From the NCBI GenBank assembly GCA_937928015.1, contig CALFXA010000153.1, forward strand, positions 1 through 12,725: a stretch of DNA of 12,725 nt. The letters are read 5' to 3'. Made by a program: the position numbers and the translations under genes. Every line of letters begins with the position of its first letter. The first letter of the stretch is position 1. This document shows positions 1-7,462 of this stretch, piece after piece. This DNA is from an uncultured Anaerolineales bacterium. Lineage in GTDB: Bacteria > Chloroflexota > Anaerolineae > Anaerolineales > Villigracilaceae. The notes below the pieces were generated by a model. It made no database searches. It worked only from the letters and a program-made list of their open reading frames with translations, and was not told the DNA's origin.

Positions 1-423
1 GCCGCACAGGACCCGCAGCAGGACGCGCCCGCCGTCACATACAGCGGGAACAAATACATCCTGGTGGACATCTCGGAACAGCACATGTACGTGTACGAGG
101 GCGACCAACTGGTATTCAGCTTCATCGCCTCGACCGGCATGAACAACGCCACCAAGGTCGGGACCTTCGCCGTGCAGAGCAAGATCCCCAACGCCTACGG
201 CTCCACCTGGGATATCTGGATGCCGTACTGGCTGGGCATCTACTGGGCGGGCAGCACTGAGAACGGAATCCACGCGCTGCCAATCCTCTCGAACGGCGGC
301 GTGCTGTGGGAGGGTTTCCTCGGGCGCCCGATCTCGTACGGCTGTGTGGTGCTGGGCACCTACGACGCAGAAACGCTTTACAACTGGGCGGAATACGGAA
401 CGCCCGTTGAGATTCAATGGTAA
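1..423 (+). CDS. L,D-transpeptidase (YkuD domain), 5'-truncated, SYGC active-site variant
   Basis: The reading frame is open from base 1, so the N-terminus lies outside the window; 140 residues remain. The visible part is one YkuD catalytic domain, the fold that makes 3-3 peptidoglycan cross-links or attaches proteins to the wall. It opens with the usual strand (YILVDISEQHMYVYEGDQ), then STG, and has the active-site pattern with His91 and S112-Y113-G114-C115. The usual SHGC is therefore SYGC, and the His-to-Ser gap is 20 residues against 12 in the next gene. Bacillus YkuD has SKGC, so the middle position is known to vary, and I expect the Cys/His pair still works. The next gene starts 19 bases after the stop, behind a GAGG, so the two are probably co-transcribed. 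Family call is firm; substrate is unknown. Confidence 0.88.
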   Translation, partial: AAQDPQQDAPAVTYSGNKYILVDISEQHMYVYEGDQLVFSFIASTGMNNATKVGTFAVQSKIPNAYGSTWDIWMPYWLGIYWAGSTENGIHALPILSNGGVLWEGFLGRPISYGCVVLGTYDAETLYNWAEYGTPVEIQW

Positions 424-442
424 CTTTATTGAGGATGACGCC

Positions 443-1684
443 ATGACCGACGCGAACCCAAATTTCCGCCATGCCATCGAACAGGCCCGACTGGCCCTGC
501 GTAACGGTGACCGCACCGCGGCCCGTCAGTGGGCCGAGAAGGCCGCGCAACTTACCCCGCAATCCGAAGACCCGTGGTTGATTCTGGCGGCCGTCGCCAG
601 CCCCAAGGCCAGCCTGGACTACATCCAGAAGGCGCTGACCATCAACCCCAACAGTCCGCGCGCGCGCAAGGGCATGGAGTGGGCCATGCAGCGTCTGCGC
701 GAGACCGAGCCGTCCGCTCCTGCGGCGGCGCCGTCCGCGCCGGTGGATGAGGATCCCATCGCGCGGCTGCGCCAGTCGATGAACGCCGCGCCCGCGCCGA
801 AGTCCGCCCCGGTGCAGGAACAGCCCAAGGTCCAGGAACAGGATCAGGGTCCAGAAAAAGAATCGAAGCCGCGCCGCCGCTTGTGGATTCCGCTCCTGCT
901 GCTCCTGGTCTGCATGGTCCTGGGTGTGGCGGGCTACTCGGCGATCCGCTCGCCTGCGCTGGCGTCCGTCCTCAGCCTGGGCAGCGCTCCCCAACAGGCC
1001 TCCGCGCCAACCGACCTGCCGCCCGCCTGGGCCGAAGCGGAGATCGCCAAGCCAACCTACACCGCCACCACGGACCTCCCCACCCTTCCCCCGACCTCGA
1101 CCGTGCCGCCGCTCCCCACGGGGACCTTCACTCTCGAACCGTCCTTCACGCCCGAATCGACGACCACTCCTGAAGCCACCGCTACCTCCGAGTTCACCGC
1201 CACCCCCGAGGTGACCGAGACGCCCGGCATGATGGAAGCCGTGATCGTGGAGGACACGCCCACCTCGGAATACGTCCCGCCGACCGATGCACCCGCGCTG
1301 GCCAGCGACAACAACCCGGGCAGTTCCTTCAGCGGCCGCTGGATCGACGTGAATCTCTCGCAGCAGCGTGTGTACGCCTACGAGGGCGACACGGTGATCA
1401 ACTCGTTCATCGTCTCGACCGGCACCTGGCAGACCCCCACGGTGACAGGCACGTACAAGATCTGGATCAAGTTAGTCTCGACCACCATGGCCGGCCCCGG
1501 CTATTACCTGACCAATGTGCCGTACACCATGTACTTCTACAAAGGCTACGGCCTGCACGGCACTTACTGGCATAACAACTTTGGCACACCCATGAGCCAC
1601 GGCTGCGTTAATTTGCGCACCTCGGACGCCGAGTGGCTGTACAACTGGGCCTCGGTCGGCACCGTGGTGAATGTGCATTATTGA
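443..1684 (+). CDS. Membrane-anchored L,D-transpeptidase with TPR-like N-terminus
   Basis: A 413-residue protein. Residues 6-88 form TPR-like helices (an A-EQARLALRNGDRTAA-type repeat, then a second ending ALTINPNSPRARKG) predicted to be cytoplasmic. An Ala/Pro-rich stretch leads to basic residues KPRRR at 142-146 and one transmembrane helix at about 147-168. A Pro/Thr/Glu-rich linker (about 185-285) spans the wall, and a YkuD domain fills about 299-413, with His372 and S385-H386-G387-C388 as the catalytic motif. The ATG at 443 is chosen because GAGG lies 8 bases upstream; the open frame extends further up only through the overlapping end of the previous gene. Likely role is wall cross-linking at the membrane surface, with the TPR part recruiting a cytoplasmic partner (inference). 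A hairpin follows the gene. Confidence 0.92.
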   Translation: MTDANPNFRHAIEQARLALRNGDRTAARQWAEKAAQLTPQSEDPWLILAAVASPKASLDYIQKALTINPNSPRARKGMEWAMQRLRETEPSAPAAAPSAPVDEDPIARLRQSMNAAPAPKSAPVQEQPKVQEQDQGPEKESKPRRRLWIPLLLLLVCMVLGVAGYSAIRSPALASVLSLGSAPQQASAPTDLPPAWAEAEIAKPTYTATTDLPTLPPTSTVPPLPTGTFTLEPSFTPESTTTPEATATSEFTATPEVTETPGMMEAVIVEDTPTSEYVPPTDAPALASDNNPGSSFSGRWIDVNLSQQRVYAYEGDTVINSFIVSTGTWQTPTVTGTYKIWIKLVSTTMAGPGYYLTNVPYTMYFYKGYGLHGTYWHNNFGTPMSHGCVNLRTSDAEWLYNWASVGTVVNVHY

Positions 1685-1690
1685 TGAATC

Positions 1691-1726
1691 ACCTCGGAGG
1701 TCCGATAGACCTCCGAGGTCTCCTTT
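1691..1726 (+). terminator. Hairpin terminator after the TPR-anchored transpeptidase
   Basis: A perfect 12-bp stem (1691-1702 with 1708-1719, left arm acctcggaggtc) closes a 5-base loop and is followed by a short T-rich tail (ctccttt). It lies 7 bases after the stop codon. The tail is weak, so termination may be partial. Confidence 0.65.
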
Positions 1727-1738
1727 AGAAAGTATTCC

Positions 1739-2776
1739 ATGAAAGACCCTCGCGCGTTGACGCGCCGTGATTTTCTGAAACTGAGCGGGTTCGGGCTGAT
1801 GGGGTTGATGCTGCCCGAGATCCCGCTCAAGGCGCTTAACGACCCCTATGACGCGCTTTCGGGACGGGTGGCCTCACCGGTCCTGTGGACCTATGACCGC
1901 CCGTCGGCGGATGCCAAACGCGTGAAGATGTACTGGCGCGACCTGATCCTGCCCATCACCAATGTCACCGTGGATGAGGATGACCCCGACGCATACAACC
2001 GCATCTGGTATCAAGTGGGCGATGACGGCTACGCCTACTCGGGCAGCGTCCAGCCCGTGCGGACGGTGCTCAACACCCCTTCGCTCACCATCCCCGCCAC
2101 GGGACAACTGGCCGAGGTCACTGTCCCCTTTACCGACGCGCTGATCGATCCCGATCCCAAATCCAAGGTCGGATATCGCATCTATTTCGAAACGGTGCAT
2201 TGGGTCATGTCCGCGGCCAAGAGCCCGGCAGACGGCCAGGTCTGGTATCAGATCCTCGACGACAAATGGGACAAGTTGTACTACGTCCCGGGCGCGCACC
2301 TGCGCCTGCTGCCCGACTCGGAGTTGGCCCCGCTCTCCCCCGACATTCCCGACGACAAGAAACGCATCGAAGTCCATCTCGCGGACCAATACCTGGTAGC
2401 CTACGAATACGAGACGCCCGTCTTCATGACGCGCGTGGCCTCGGGCGCCGTGCTACGCGTGGGCACGTATCACACTCCGCGCGGACTGTTCACTACCCAC
2501 CACAAACGCGCCACCCGTCACATGGCGGCAGGCGACATCACCGCCAGCGGCTTCGACCTGCCCGGCGTGCCGTGGGTGATGTACTTCACCGAAAGTGGCA
2601 TCTCGCTGCACGGCACCTACTGGCACAACGACTTCGGCCATCCACGCAGCCACGGCTGCGTCAACCTGACGCCGCAGGCCGCCAAATGGCTCTTCCGCTG
2701 GACCGCGCCCTACGCCTCGCCGCACGATGAGTTCACCTACAAATCGCCCGGCACCACATTGTTGATTCAAGACTAA
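1739..2776 (+). CDS. Tat-exported L,D-transpeptidase with SH3-like N-terminal domain
   Basis: A 345-residue exported YkuD enzyme. It begins with a twin-arginine signal (TRRDFLKLSG at residues 8-17, followed by a hydrophobic stretch to about residue 30). An SH3-like domain follows (about 43-107, ending GYAYSGSVQPV), then a middle region and the catalytic YkuD domain (about 209-343) with His291 and S304-H305-G306-C307. The next gene aligns with it end to end at the same length, which fixes both starts. No convincing Shine-Dalgarno precedes the ATG. A -10-like TAGAAA at 1726-1731 lies 7 bases before it, so a leaderless message is possible. It is flanked by hairpin terminators, suggesting a single-gene unit. 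Role by family: 3-3 cross-linking or wall attachment outside the membrane; exact substrate unknown. Confidence 0.92.
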   Translation: MKDPRALTRRDFLKLSGFGLMGLMLPEIPLKALNDPYDALSGRVASPVLWTYDRPSADAKRVKMYWRDLILPITNVTVDEDDPDAYNRIWYQVGDDGYAYSGSVQPVRTVLNTPSLTIPATGQLAEVTVPFTDALIDPDPKSKVGYRIYFETVHWVMSAAKSPADGQVWYQILDDKWDKLYYVPGAHLRLLPDSELAPLSPDIPDDKKRIEVHLADQYLVAYEYETPVFMTRVASGAVLRVGTYHTPRGLFTTHHKRATRHMAAGDITASGFDLPGVPWVMYFTESGISLHGTYWHNDFGHPRSHGCVNLTPQAAKWLFRWTAPYASPHDEFTYKSPGTTLLIQD

Positions 2777-2813
2777 AGTGACTGTCGCCTGCGAGGTGAC
2801 AGTCACTTTTGCG
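2775..2813 (+). terminator. Strong hairpin terminator overlapping the stop codon
   Basis: A 12-bp perfect stem (2775-2786 with 2798-2809, left arm aaagtgactgtc) extends inward by a G-U pair and three more pairs to a GCG triloop. It is followed by TTTT and a further AT-rich run. Its left arm begins inside the TAA stop of the preceding transpeptidase. Confidence 0.85.
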
Positions 2814-2884
2814 CATTTTATTTTTGTTAATAGCCCAATGAGACCATCCCAGTTTCCTCCCCGCTCGTGGTAAAACTGCATCAC

Positions 2885-3922
2885 ATGAAAGCCATTTCTG
2901 ACCTCACCCGCCGTGACTTCCTAAAACTGGCCGGCGCGGGCGTCCTGGGCGCCGCGCTGACCGAGCTGCGGCTCGACCGCGTCCTGGCCCAGTCCGCGCC
3001 GAAGAGCGGACGCATGACCATCAGCGGCATCCCGCTGTATGAGTCGCCGTCCTTCAACGCCAAGAAACTCAAACTGCTCGGCAAAGACGCCGTCATGTCC
3101 ATCACCGAAGAGGTCGAGGGCGACGAGGGCAACTCGTTCAACAAGGCCTGGTACAACCTCGATAACGAAGGCTACACCTACGCGGGCTGGATTCAGCCGG
3201 TGGAGGTCAACTACCAGAAGCCGGTCTTCGACATCCCCGCCGCGGGTCAGGTGGGCGAGATCAGCGTGCCGGTCTGCGACACGCGTCTCGACCCGACCGT
3301 CTACTCGAAGCGTGGCTATCGCCTGTATTACGGGTCCACGCACTGGGTCAAGCGGACCATCGCCGTCCGTCAGGAAAAGAGCATCTGGTACGAGATCTTC
3401 GATAACCACCTGCATCAATCCTTCTACGTGCCCGCCCACAGCCTGCGGCTGATTCCCCCCGAAGAGCTGACCCTGCTCTCGCCCGGGGTACCCGAGATAG
3501 AAAAACATATCCACGTGGACCTGGGCACGCAGTTGGTGACCGCCTTCGAGGGCGAGGCGATGGTCTTTTCCTCGCGCTGTTCGAGCGGCGCCAAAGGCAC
3601 GCGCACGCCCGAGGGCGAGTTCCTCACCTACCACAAGGGACCGTCCATCCACATGACCAACGAAGGCGATGACGAGGCTAACATCTACAGCCTGCCCGGG
3701 GTGCCATGGTGTACCTTCTTCACGGGCGTGGGCAATGCCTTCCACGGGACGTACTGGCACAACGATTACGGCAAACCGCGCAGTCATGGCTGCATCAACC
3801 TGCCGTCAGAAGCGGCCAAATTCATTTATCGCTGGACCCGCCCCGAGGTCCCGCCCGATGTGGATTATCTGCATCTGCCGGGCGAGGGCACGCGGGTCAC
3901 CATCGTCAACTCAGGCTCTTAA
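2885..3922 (+). CDS. Tat-exported L,D-transpeptidase, paralogue of the preceding gene
   Basis: A 345-residue paralogue of the gene just upstream with the same layout: Tat signal (LTRRDFLKLAGAG at residues 7-19, with LAQSA near 34-38 as a possible cleavage zone), SH3-like domain (about 44-107, ending GYTYAGWIQPV), and catalytic YkuD domain (about 207-341) with His287 and S300-H301-G302-C303. The start is ATG 2885 rather than the in-frame GTG at 2867 because it gives exactly the paralogue's length and N-terminal register. No Shine-Dalgarno is visible; a weak -10-like TAAAAC at 2871-2876 lies 8 bases upstream. The downstream gene begins 11 bases after the stop with its own ribosome site, so this gene heads a three-gene operon. 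The pair looks like a tandem duplication that has since diverged. Confidence 0.92.
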   Translation: MKAISDLTRRDFLKLAGAGVLGAALTELRLDRVLAQSAPKSGRMTISGIPLYESPSFNAKKLKLLGKDAVMSITEEVEGDEGNSFNKAWYNLDNEGYTYAGWIQPVEVNYQKPVFDIPAAGQVGEISVPVCDTRLDPTVYSKRGYRLYYGSTHWVKRTIAVRQEKSIWYEIFDNHLHQSFYVPAHSLRLIPPEELTLLSPGVPEIEKHIHVDLGTQLVTAFEGEAMVFSSRCSSGAKGTRTPEGEFLTYHKGPSIHMTNEGDDEANIYSLPGVPWCTFFTGVGNAFHGTYWHNDYGKPRSHGCINLPSEAAKFIYRWTRPEVPPDVDYLHLPGEGTRVTIVNSGS

Positions 3923-3933
3923 CGAGGAGAGAC

Positions 3934-4518
3934 ATGAATCCTGTTTTCGAATATCGCACCTATTTACTCCAACGCCAGGTCTTCGCGCTGACGGGCAAGT
4001 TCCGCTTTTATGACCCGGGTGGCAGGCTGGTCCTGTTCAGCGAGCAGAAGATGTTCCGCCTGCGCGAGGACATCCGCGTGTACACCGACGAAGGCAAACA
4101 GCAGGAAGTGTTGATGATCAAGGCTCGCCAGATCATCGACTTCGCGGCCGCTTACGATGTGGTCGACAGCGCCACCGGCGAAAAGGTCGGGGTGCTGCGC
4201 CGCAAAGGCTGGAGCTCGATCCTGCGCGACGAATGGGAAGTGCTCAACGCCGAGGATCAGCCCATCGGGGTTCTGTTCGAGGACAGCATGGGCCTGGCCC
4301 TGTTGCGCCGCCTGCTGCTCGGGTCACTCCTGCCGCAGAATTACGACCTTACCCTCGGCCAGACCCGTGTAGCCGACCTGAAGCAACGTTTCAACCTTTT
4401 CCGTTATGAACTCGACCTGGACATGAGCATGGACGCCGCGCAACAGTTGGATCCGCGCCTGGGCATTGCCGCTGCAATCCTGCTGGCGGCCATCGAGGGA
4501 AGGCAGAACAGCGAATGA
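3934..4518 (+). CDS. LURP-one-related / tubby-like fold protein
   Basis: A 194-residue protein resembling the LURP-one-related family (scramblase/tubby-like beta barrel around a central helix). Seen in the sequence: alternating short beta segments such as KFRFYDPGGRLVLFSEQK (22-39), DIRVYTDEG, AAYDVVDSATGEKVGVLRRKG (about 72-92), SSILRDEWEVLNAEDQPIG (94-112), and a hydrophobic C-terminal helix at about 176-188. Family members are thought to bind membranes or lipids; no enzyme activity is established. The start has GAGGAG upstream. It sits between an exported transpeptidase and an unknown gene with which it overlaps by 4 bases (ATGA), so the three are almost certainly co-expressed. A cell-envelope role is inferred from context only. 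Confidence 0.72.
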   Translation: MNPVFEYRTYLLQRQVFALTGKFRFYDPGGRLVLFSEQKMFRLREDIRVYTDEGKQQEVLMIKARQIIDFAAAYDVVDSATGEKVGVLRRKGWSSILRDEWEVLNAEDQPIGVLFEDSMGLALLRRLLLGSLLPQNYDLTLGQTRVADLKQRFNLFRYELDLDMSMDAAQQLDPRLGIAAAILLAAIEGRQNSE

Positions 4519-4943
4519 CACGCAAAGCCTTGTTCGGCGGCCTGGTCATCGACGAGAACGGACGTCCCGCCGAGACCGCCTACGTGGGCGACGAGCCCTG
4601 TTACGTGGTGGACGACGCGGGCTTCCGCCGCCACATCCCATCGGAGCAGATCGACCGCGCCGTGCTCGGTCAGATCGCCGAGTTGATGAAAGGCAGCGAG
4701 GACCTCGTCTCGGCGCAGGCTGCCAAGATGCTCGGCCAGGATGACATCTTCACCAAGGCCATGATCGAGCAACAACTCAAGCACGTGGACAAGCAGTTCG
4801 ACGCCGTGCTGGAGACGGGCATCCCCGAAGACATGCGCGCCTACCTGGGTATGCTGGGTTTCAAGGTCATCATCAACATGCATGGCGAGGTGCTACGGGT
4901 GGAACAGCCCGGCGCGGCAGGCGACGGCGGAGAAGACGAATAA
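4515..4943 (+). CDS. Unknown conserved-type protein, third gene of the transpeptidase operon
   Basis: A 142-residue acidic protein that I do not recognise. It starts at ATGA overlapping the stop of the LURP-one-like gene, which implies translational coupling. Residues 1-45 look like short beta strands (LFGGLVIDENGRPAETAYVG; CYVVDDAGFRRHIP). A helical middle follows (about 44-95, with AQAAKMLGQDDIFTKAMIEQ), then EDMRAYLGMLGFKVIINMHG (109-128), and an acidic Gly/Asp/Glu tail. There is no signal peptide or transmembrane helix, so it is probably cytoplasmic. Codon use and GC match its neighbours. A strong terminator follows directly, closing the operon. Confidence 0.8.
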   Translation: MTRKALFGGLVIDENGRPAETAYVGDEPCYVVDDAGFRRHIPSEQIDRAVLGQIAELMKGSEDLVSAQAAKMLGQDDIFTKAMIEQQLKHVDKQFDAVLETGIPEDMRAYLGMLGFKVIINMHGEVLRVEQPGAAGDGGEDE

Positions 4944-4946
4944 ATC

Positions 4947-4977
4947 AAAAGGACTGCCTGAACGGCAGTCCTTTTTT
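4947..4977 (+). terminator. Strong intrinsic terminator closing the transpeptidase operon
   Basis: Core stem ggactgcc/ggcagtcc with loop tgaac, extended by four A-T pairs (4947-4958 with 4964-4975), and a run of six T at 4972-4977. It lies immediately after the TAA of the unknown gene. Confidence 0.92.
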
Positions 4978-4996
4978 CTTCCCCGCCACTTCCCTG

Positions 4997-5002
4997 TATA
5001 AT
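4997..5002 (+). promoter_or_regulatory. -10 box (TATAAT) placed for a leaderless message
   Basis: A perfect TATAAT ends 6 bases before the ATG of the NrtR-like regulator. Transcription would be expected to begin at or within a base or two of that ATG. There is no Shine-Dalgarno in the gap. The -35 region falls in the preceding terminator tail (TTTCTT) and is poor. Confidence 0.72.
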
Positions 5003-5008
5003 CGAAAT

Positions 5009-5644
5009 ATGTCCGAGATTCTGCTCAACGTGCATGTGGTGATGTTCAGCCTGCGCGAGGAAGCGTTGCATGTGCTGCTGACTCCCGCCGAGGGACGTAC
5101 CTGGGGACTGCCGCACGCGCAGGTGCAGGCGACCGAGTCGCTGGAGGACGCGGCGGCGCGGGCCTTTGCGGGCCAGATCGACAAACGTCAGGCCCACCTC
5201 GAACAACTCTACACCTACGGTGACCCCGAGCGCGATCCGCGCTGGCGGCTGGTGAGTGTGGTGTACTTTGCGCTGGTGCCCACCAACGCCCAGCAAGCCT
5301 CGGGCAAGATGCGCTGGTTCCGCGTGGACAAGCTGCCACCGCTGGCCTATGACCATGCCAGCATCACCGCCTACGCCCTGCGTCGTCTACGCTACAAACT
5401 CGAATACAGCGCGGTCGGATTTCAATTGCTGCCGAGCGAGTTTACGCTGTCCGAATTGCAGCACATGTACGAGATCATCCTCGGTGAGAAATTGGACAAG
5501 CGCAATTTCCGTCGGCGCATCCTCGGCTCGGGCATCATCGAGGAGACGCCGCATCAGCGCGGCGGCGAGGGACGTCCCGCCCGCCTGTATCGCTATCGCC
5601 CCGACGCCGTGGCCGAAGTCAAGGTCAGGCGGTTGTTTCCGTAA
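5009..5644 (+). CDS. NrtR-like transcriptional regulator (inactive Nudix domain plus winged helix)
   Basis: A 211-residue protein in two parts. Residues 4-125 are a Nudix-type domain whose Nudix box is degenerate: where the consensus has REVxEExG, this protein has R51-A-F-A-G-Q-I-D, so the metal-binding glutamates are gone. Residues 138-210 are the winged-helix domain typical of NrtR regulators, with FQLLPSEFTLSELQHMYEI, LDKRNFRRRIL and a basic wing RPARLYRYR. Known NrtR proteins sense ADP-ribose or NAD-related ligands and repress NAD metabolism genes; no such genes are in this window, so its targets are unknown. It is probably expressed from its own leaderless promoter just after a terminator. 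Control of the following membrane genes, or autoregulation, is possible but unproven. Confidence 0.88.
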   Translation: MSEILLNVHVVMFSLREEALHVLLTPAEGRTWGLPHAQVQATESLEDAAARAFAGQIDKRQAHLEQLYTYGDPERDPRWRLVSVVYFALVPTNAQQASGKMRWFRVDKLPPLAYDHASITAYALRRLRYKLEYSAVGFQLLPSEFTLSELQHMYEIILGEKLDKRNFRRRILGSGIIEETPHQRGGEGRPARLYRYRPDAVAEVKVRRLFP

Positions 5645-5705
5645 TATCGTTGCTTCGTCTTAACCTGTGCTCGCAATAATATGAATCCTCACAGGAGTCT
5701 ATTTT

Positions 5706-6158
5706 ATGAAAACCATTCTCGAAAAATCACGTTATCTGGCAATCATCGGCATTGTTTCGCTGCTGGTGGCAGCGCTGGCCGCCTTCGGCTGGGGCACGCT
5801 CAAGACCGTCCACGCGGTGATATTGGTCATCGAAAGCCTCGGCGCGGATGTAGCCATCACCATCGAGTTCATCGATATCGTGGACAGTTTCCTGATTGCC
5901 ACCGCCATCCTCATTTTTGCCGTCAGCCTGTATGAGTTATTCATCAGCGACCTTGACCTGCCCGAGTGGATGCTGGCGCACAACCTGTACGAGCTCAAAG
6001 CCAAGTTGAGCAGCATGGTGGTGCTGGTGATGGGCGTCAAGTTCCTGCAAAAACTGGTGGATTACAAAGACTCCGCCGACCTGTTGCGCGTGGGCCTGTC
6101 CATCGCAGCGGTCTCGGCAGTGCTGATCGCCTTCGGATATTTCGGAAAGAAAGAATAA
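5706..6158 (+). CDS. YqhA family (UPF0114) inner-membrane protein
   Basis: A 150-residue membrane protein with four predicted helices (about 10-30, 60-80, 102-118 and 126-146). The loop after helix 2, SLYELFISDLD at 74-84, and the following ELKAKLSSMVVLVMGVKFLQ segment match the arrangement of E. coli YqhA (YENFVSQLD, then LKNKVAASIVAIS). The function of this family is not established. AGGAG lies 8 bases before the ATG. It follows the NrtR-like regulator by 61 bases and precedes the MFS gene by 47 bases, with a GC-rich hairpin in that second gap. Confidence 0.85.
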   Translation: MKTILEKSRYLAIIGIVSLLVAALAAFGWGTLKTVHAVILVIESLGADVAITIEFIDIVDSFLIATAILIFAVSLYELFISDLDLPEWMLAHNLYELKAKLSSMVVLVMGVKFLQKLVDYKDSADLLRVGLSIAAVSAVLIAFGYFGKKE

Positions 6159-6163
6159 GAACA

Positions 6164-6187
6164 TGCGGCGGCCGCAGTGCCGCCGTA
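6164..6187 (+). other. Intercistronic GC-rich hairpin
   Basis: A 7-bp GC stem (6166-6172 with 6179-6185, arms cggcggc/gccgccg), extended by a G-U and a T-A pair, with a 6-base loop. No T-run follows, so it is more likely a message-stability or attenuating element between the YqhA-family and MFS genes than a full terminator. Confidence 0.5.
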
Positions 6188-6205
6188 ATAGTTAAAAGGA
6201 ATGAC

Positions 6206-7414
6206 ATGCAAAACCAGAATGGCCTGCGCCGCCTGCCGCGCAACGTGTGGATCGTCACCCTCACCTCCCTGCTGACCGACATCTCTTCGGAGATGATCGC
6301 CAACCTGATCCCCTTTTTCCTCGCCAACGTGCTCGGTGTGCGGACGGCCGTCATCGGCCTGATCGACGGTCTGGCCGAGACCACCGCCAGCCTGACCAAG
6401 ATTTTCTCGGGGGCCTGGTCCGACAAACTTGGACAGCGCAAATGGCTGACGGTGGCGGGCTACGCCATCTCAACCCTGGCCAAGCCCTTCCTGTTCTTTG
6501 CCAATTCCTGGGGTTGGGTGATGGGCGTGCGCTTTGCGGACCGCATCGGCAAGGGTGTGCGCACCGCGCCGCGCGATGCGCTGATCGCCGACTCGATTCA
6601 GAAGGAACAGCGCGGACTGGCCTTCGGCCTGCATCGTGCGGGCGACACCTTCGGCGCGTTCCTCGGGCTGGGCATCGCGGCCCTGGTCATCTGGCTGACC
6701 CAGTCGGGCGCAGCGGAACTCTCGGCGGCCACCTTCCGCACGCTGGTGCTGATCAGCATCGTGCCCGCTGCGTTAGCGGTGATCGTCCTGGCGGTGGGAG
6801 CTGTCGAGGTGGCGAAACCTGCCAGGGGTCCAGAAGCAGCAAAGCTCTCCCTGAGCAGCGTGGATGGCCGCTTCCGCGCCTTCCTGCTGACGGTGGTCCT
6901 GTTCACGCTAGGCAACTCATCCGATTCGTTTATCCTCCTGCGCGGACAGGAGCGCGGCCTGAACCTGCTGCAGGTGATGGGCATGGCGTTGACCTTCAAC
7001 GCGGTATATACGGTCTTCGCAGGGCCGCTCGGCGCATGGTCCGACAAGATCGGTCGGCGCAAGTTGATCCTGGGGGGATGGCTGGCCTACGGATTGGTGT
7101 ACCTCGGCTTCGGCCTCTCGCAGACGGGCTGGGGAATCTGGGCGCTGTTCGGGTTGTATGGCCTATATTACGCGGCCACCGAAGGCGCAGCCAAAGCGCT
7201 GGTAGCAGACCTAGTGCCTGAGGCCCAGCGCGGCACGGCCTATGGCATCTTCAACGCGGCCATCGGGCTGACGGCCCTGCCTGCCTCGGTCATCGCGGGA
7301 CTGCTATGGCAGGGCGTAGGCACATGGACGGGGTTCGGCGCGAGCGCGCCCTTCGTCTTCGGCGCGGTCATGGCCCTGCTGGCGGGACTCCTGTTCTGGC
7401 GGCTGGTGGATTGA
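6206..7414 (+). CDS. MFS transporter (DRxGKGxRxAPRDALIA subgroup)
   Basis: A 402-residue major facilitator protein with twelve likely membrane segments. The family's motif A occurs in both halves (GAWSDKLGQRK at 69-79 and GAWSDKIGRRK at 276-286), showing the internal duplication of the fold. After helix 4 it has DRIGKGVRTAPRDALIAD at 112-129, the hallmark of a widespread MFS subgroup whose substrates are mostly unassigned. The ATG at 6206 is chosen because AAAGGA lies 5 bases upstream; the frame is open further up only through the YqhA-family gene. Drug or metabolite efflux is plausible but not supported by anything specific. There is no terminator directly after it. Confidence 0.9.
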   Translation: MQNQNGLRRLPRNVWIVTLTSLLTDISSEMIANLIPFFLANVLGVRTAVIGLIDGLAETTASLTKIFSGAWSDKLGQRKWLTVAGYAISTLAKPFLFFANSWGWVMGVRFADRIGKGVRTAPRDALIADSIQKEQRGLAFGLHRAGDTFGAFLGLGIAALVIWLTQSGAAELSAATFRTLVLISIVPAALAVIVLAVGAVEVAKPARGPEAAKLSLSSVDGRFRAFLLTVVLFTLGNSSDSFILLRGQERGLNLLQVMGMALTFNAVYTVFAGPLGAWSDKIGRRKLILGGWLAYGLVYLGFGLSQTGWGIWALFGLYGLYYAATEGAAKALVADLVPEAQRGTAYGIFNAAIGLTALPASVIAGLLWQGVGTWTGFGASAPFVFGAVMALLAGLLFWRLVD

Positions 7415-7462
7415 GAACATTTTCAGGGTTGATTTTAGAAACGTTTTCTTGTACGTTAATCA

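Noticed and set aside
344..442. Upstream extension of the TPR-anchored transpeptidase
   Set aside because: These codons overlap the end of the preceding gene in another frame; the ATG at 443 has a ribosome site and begins the recognisable domain.
122..994. Long minus-strand frame opposite the first two transpeptidase genes
   Set aside because: Arg/Gly-rich composition with no domain pattern; it is the antisense shadow of GC-rich coding sequence on the plus strand.
2867..2884. GTG start six codons before ATG 2885
   Set aside because: No ribosome site, and it breaks the exact N-terminal and length match with the paralogue.
5966..6205. Upstream extension of the MFS gene
   Set aside because: It runs through the YqhA-family gene in a different frame; ATG 6206 has AAAGGA at good spacing.
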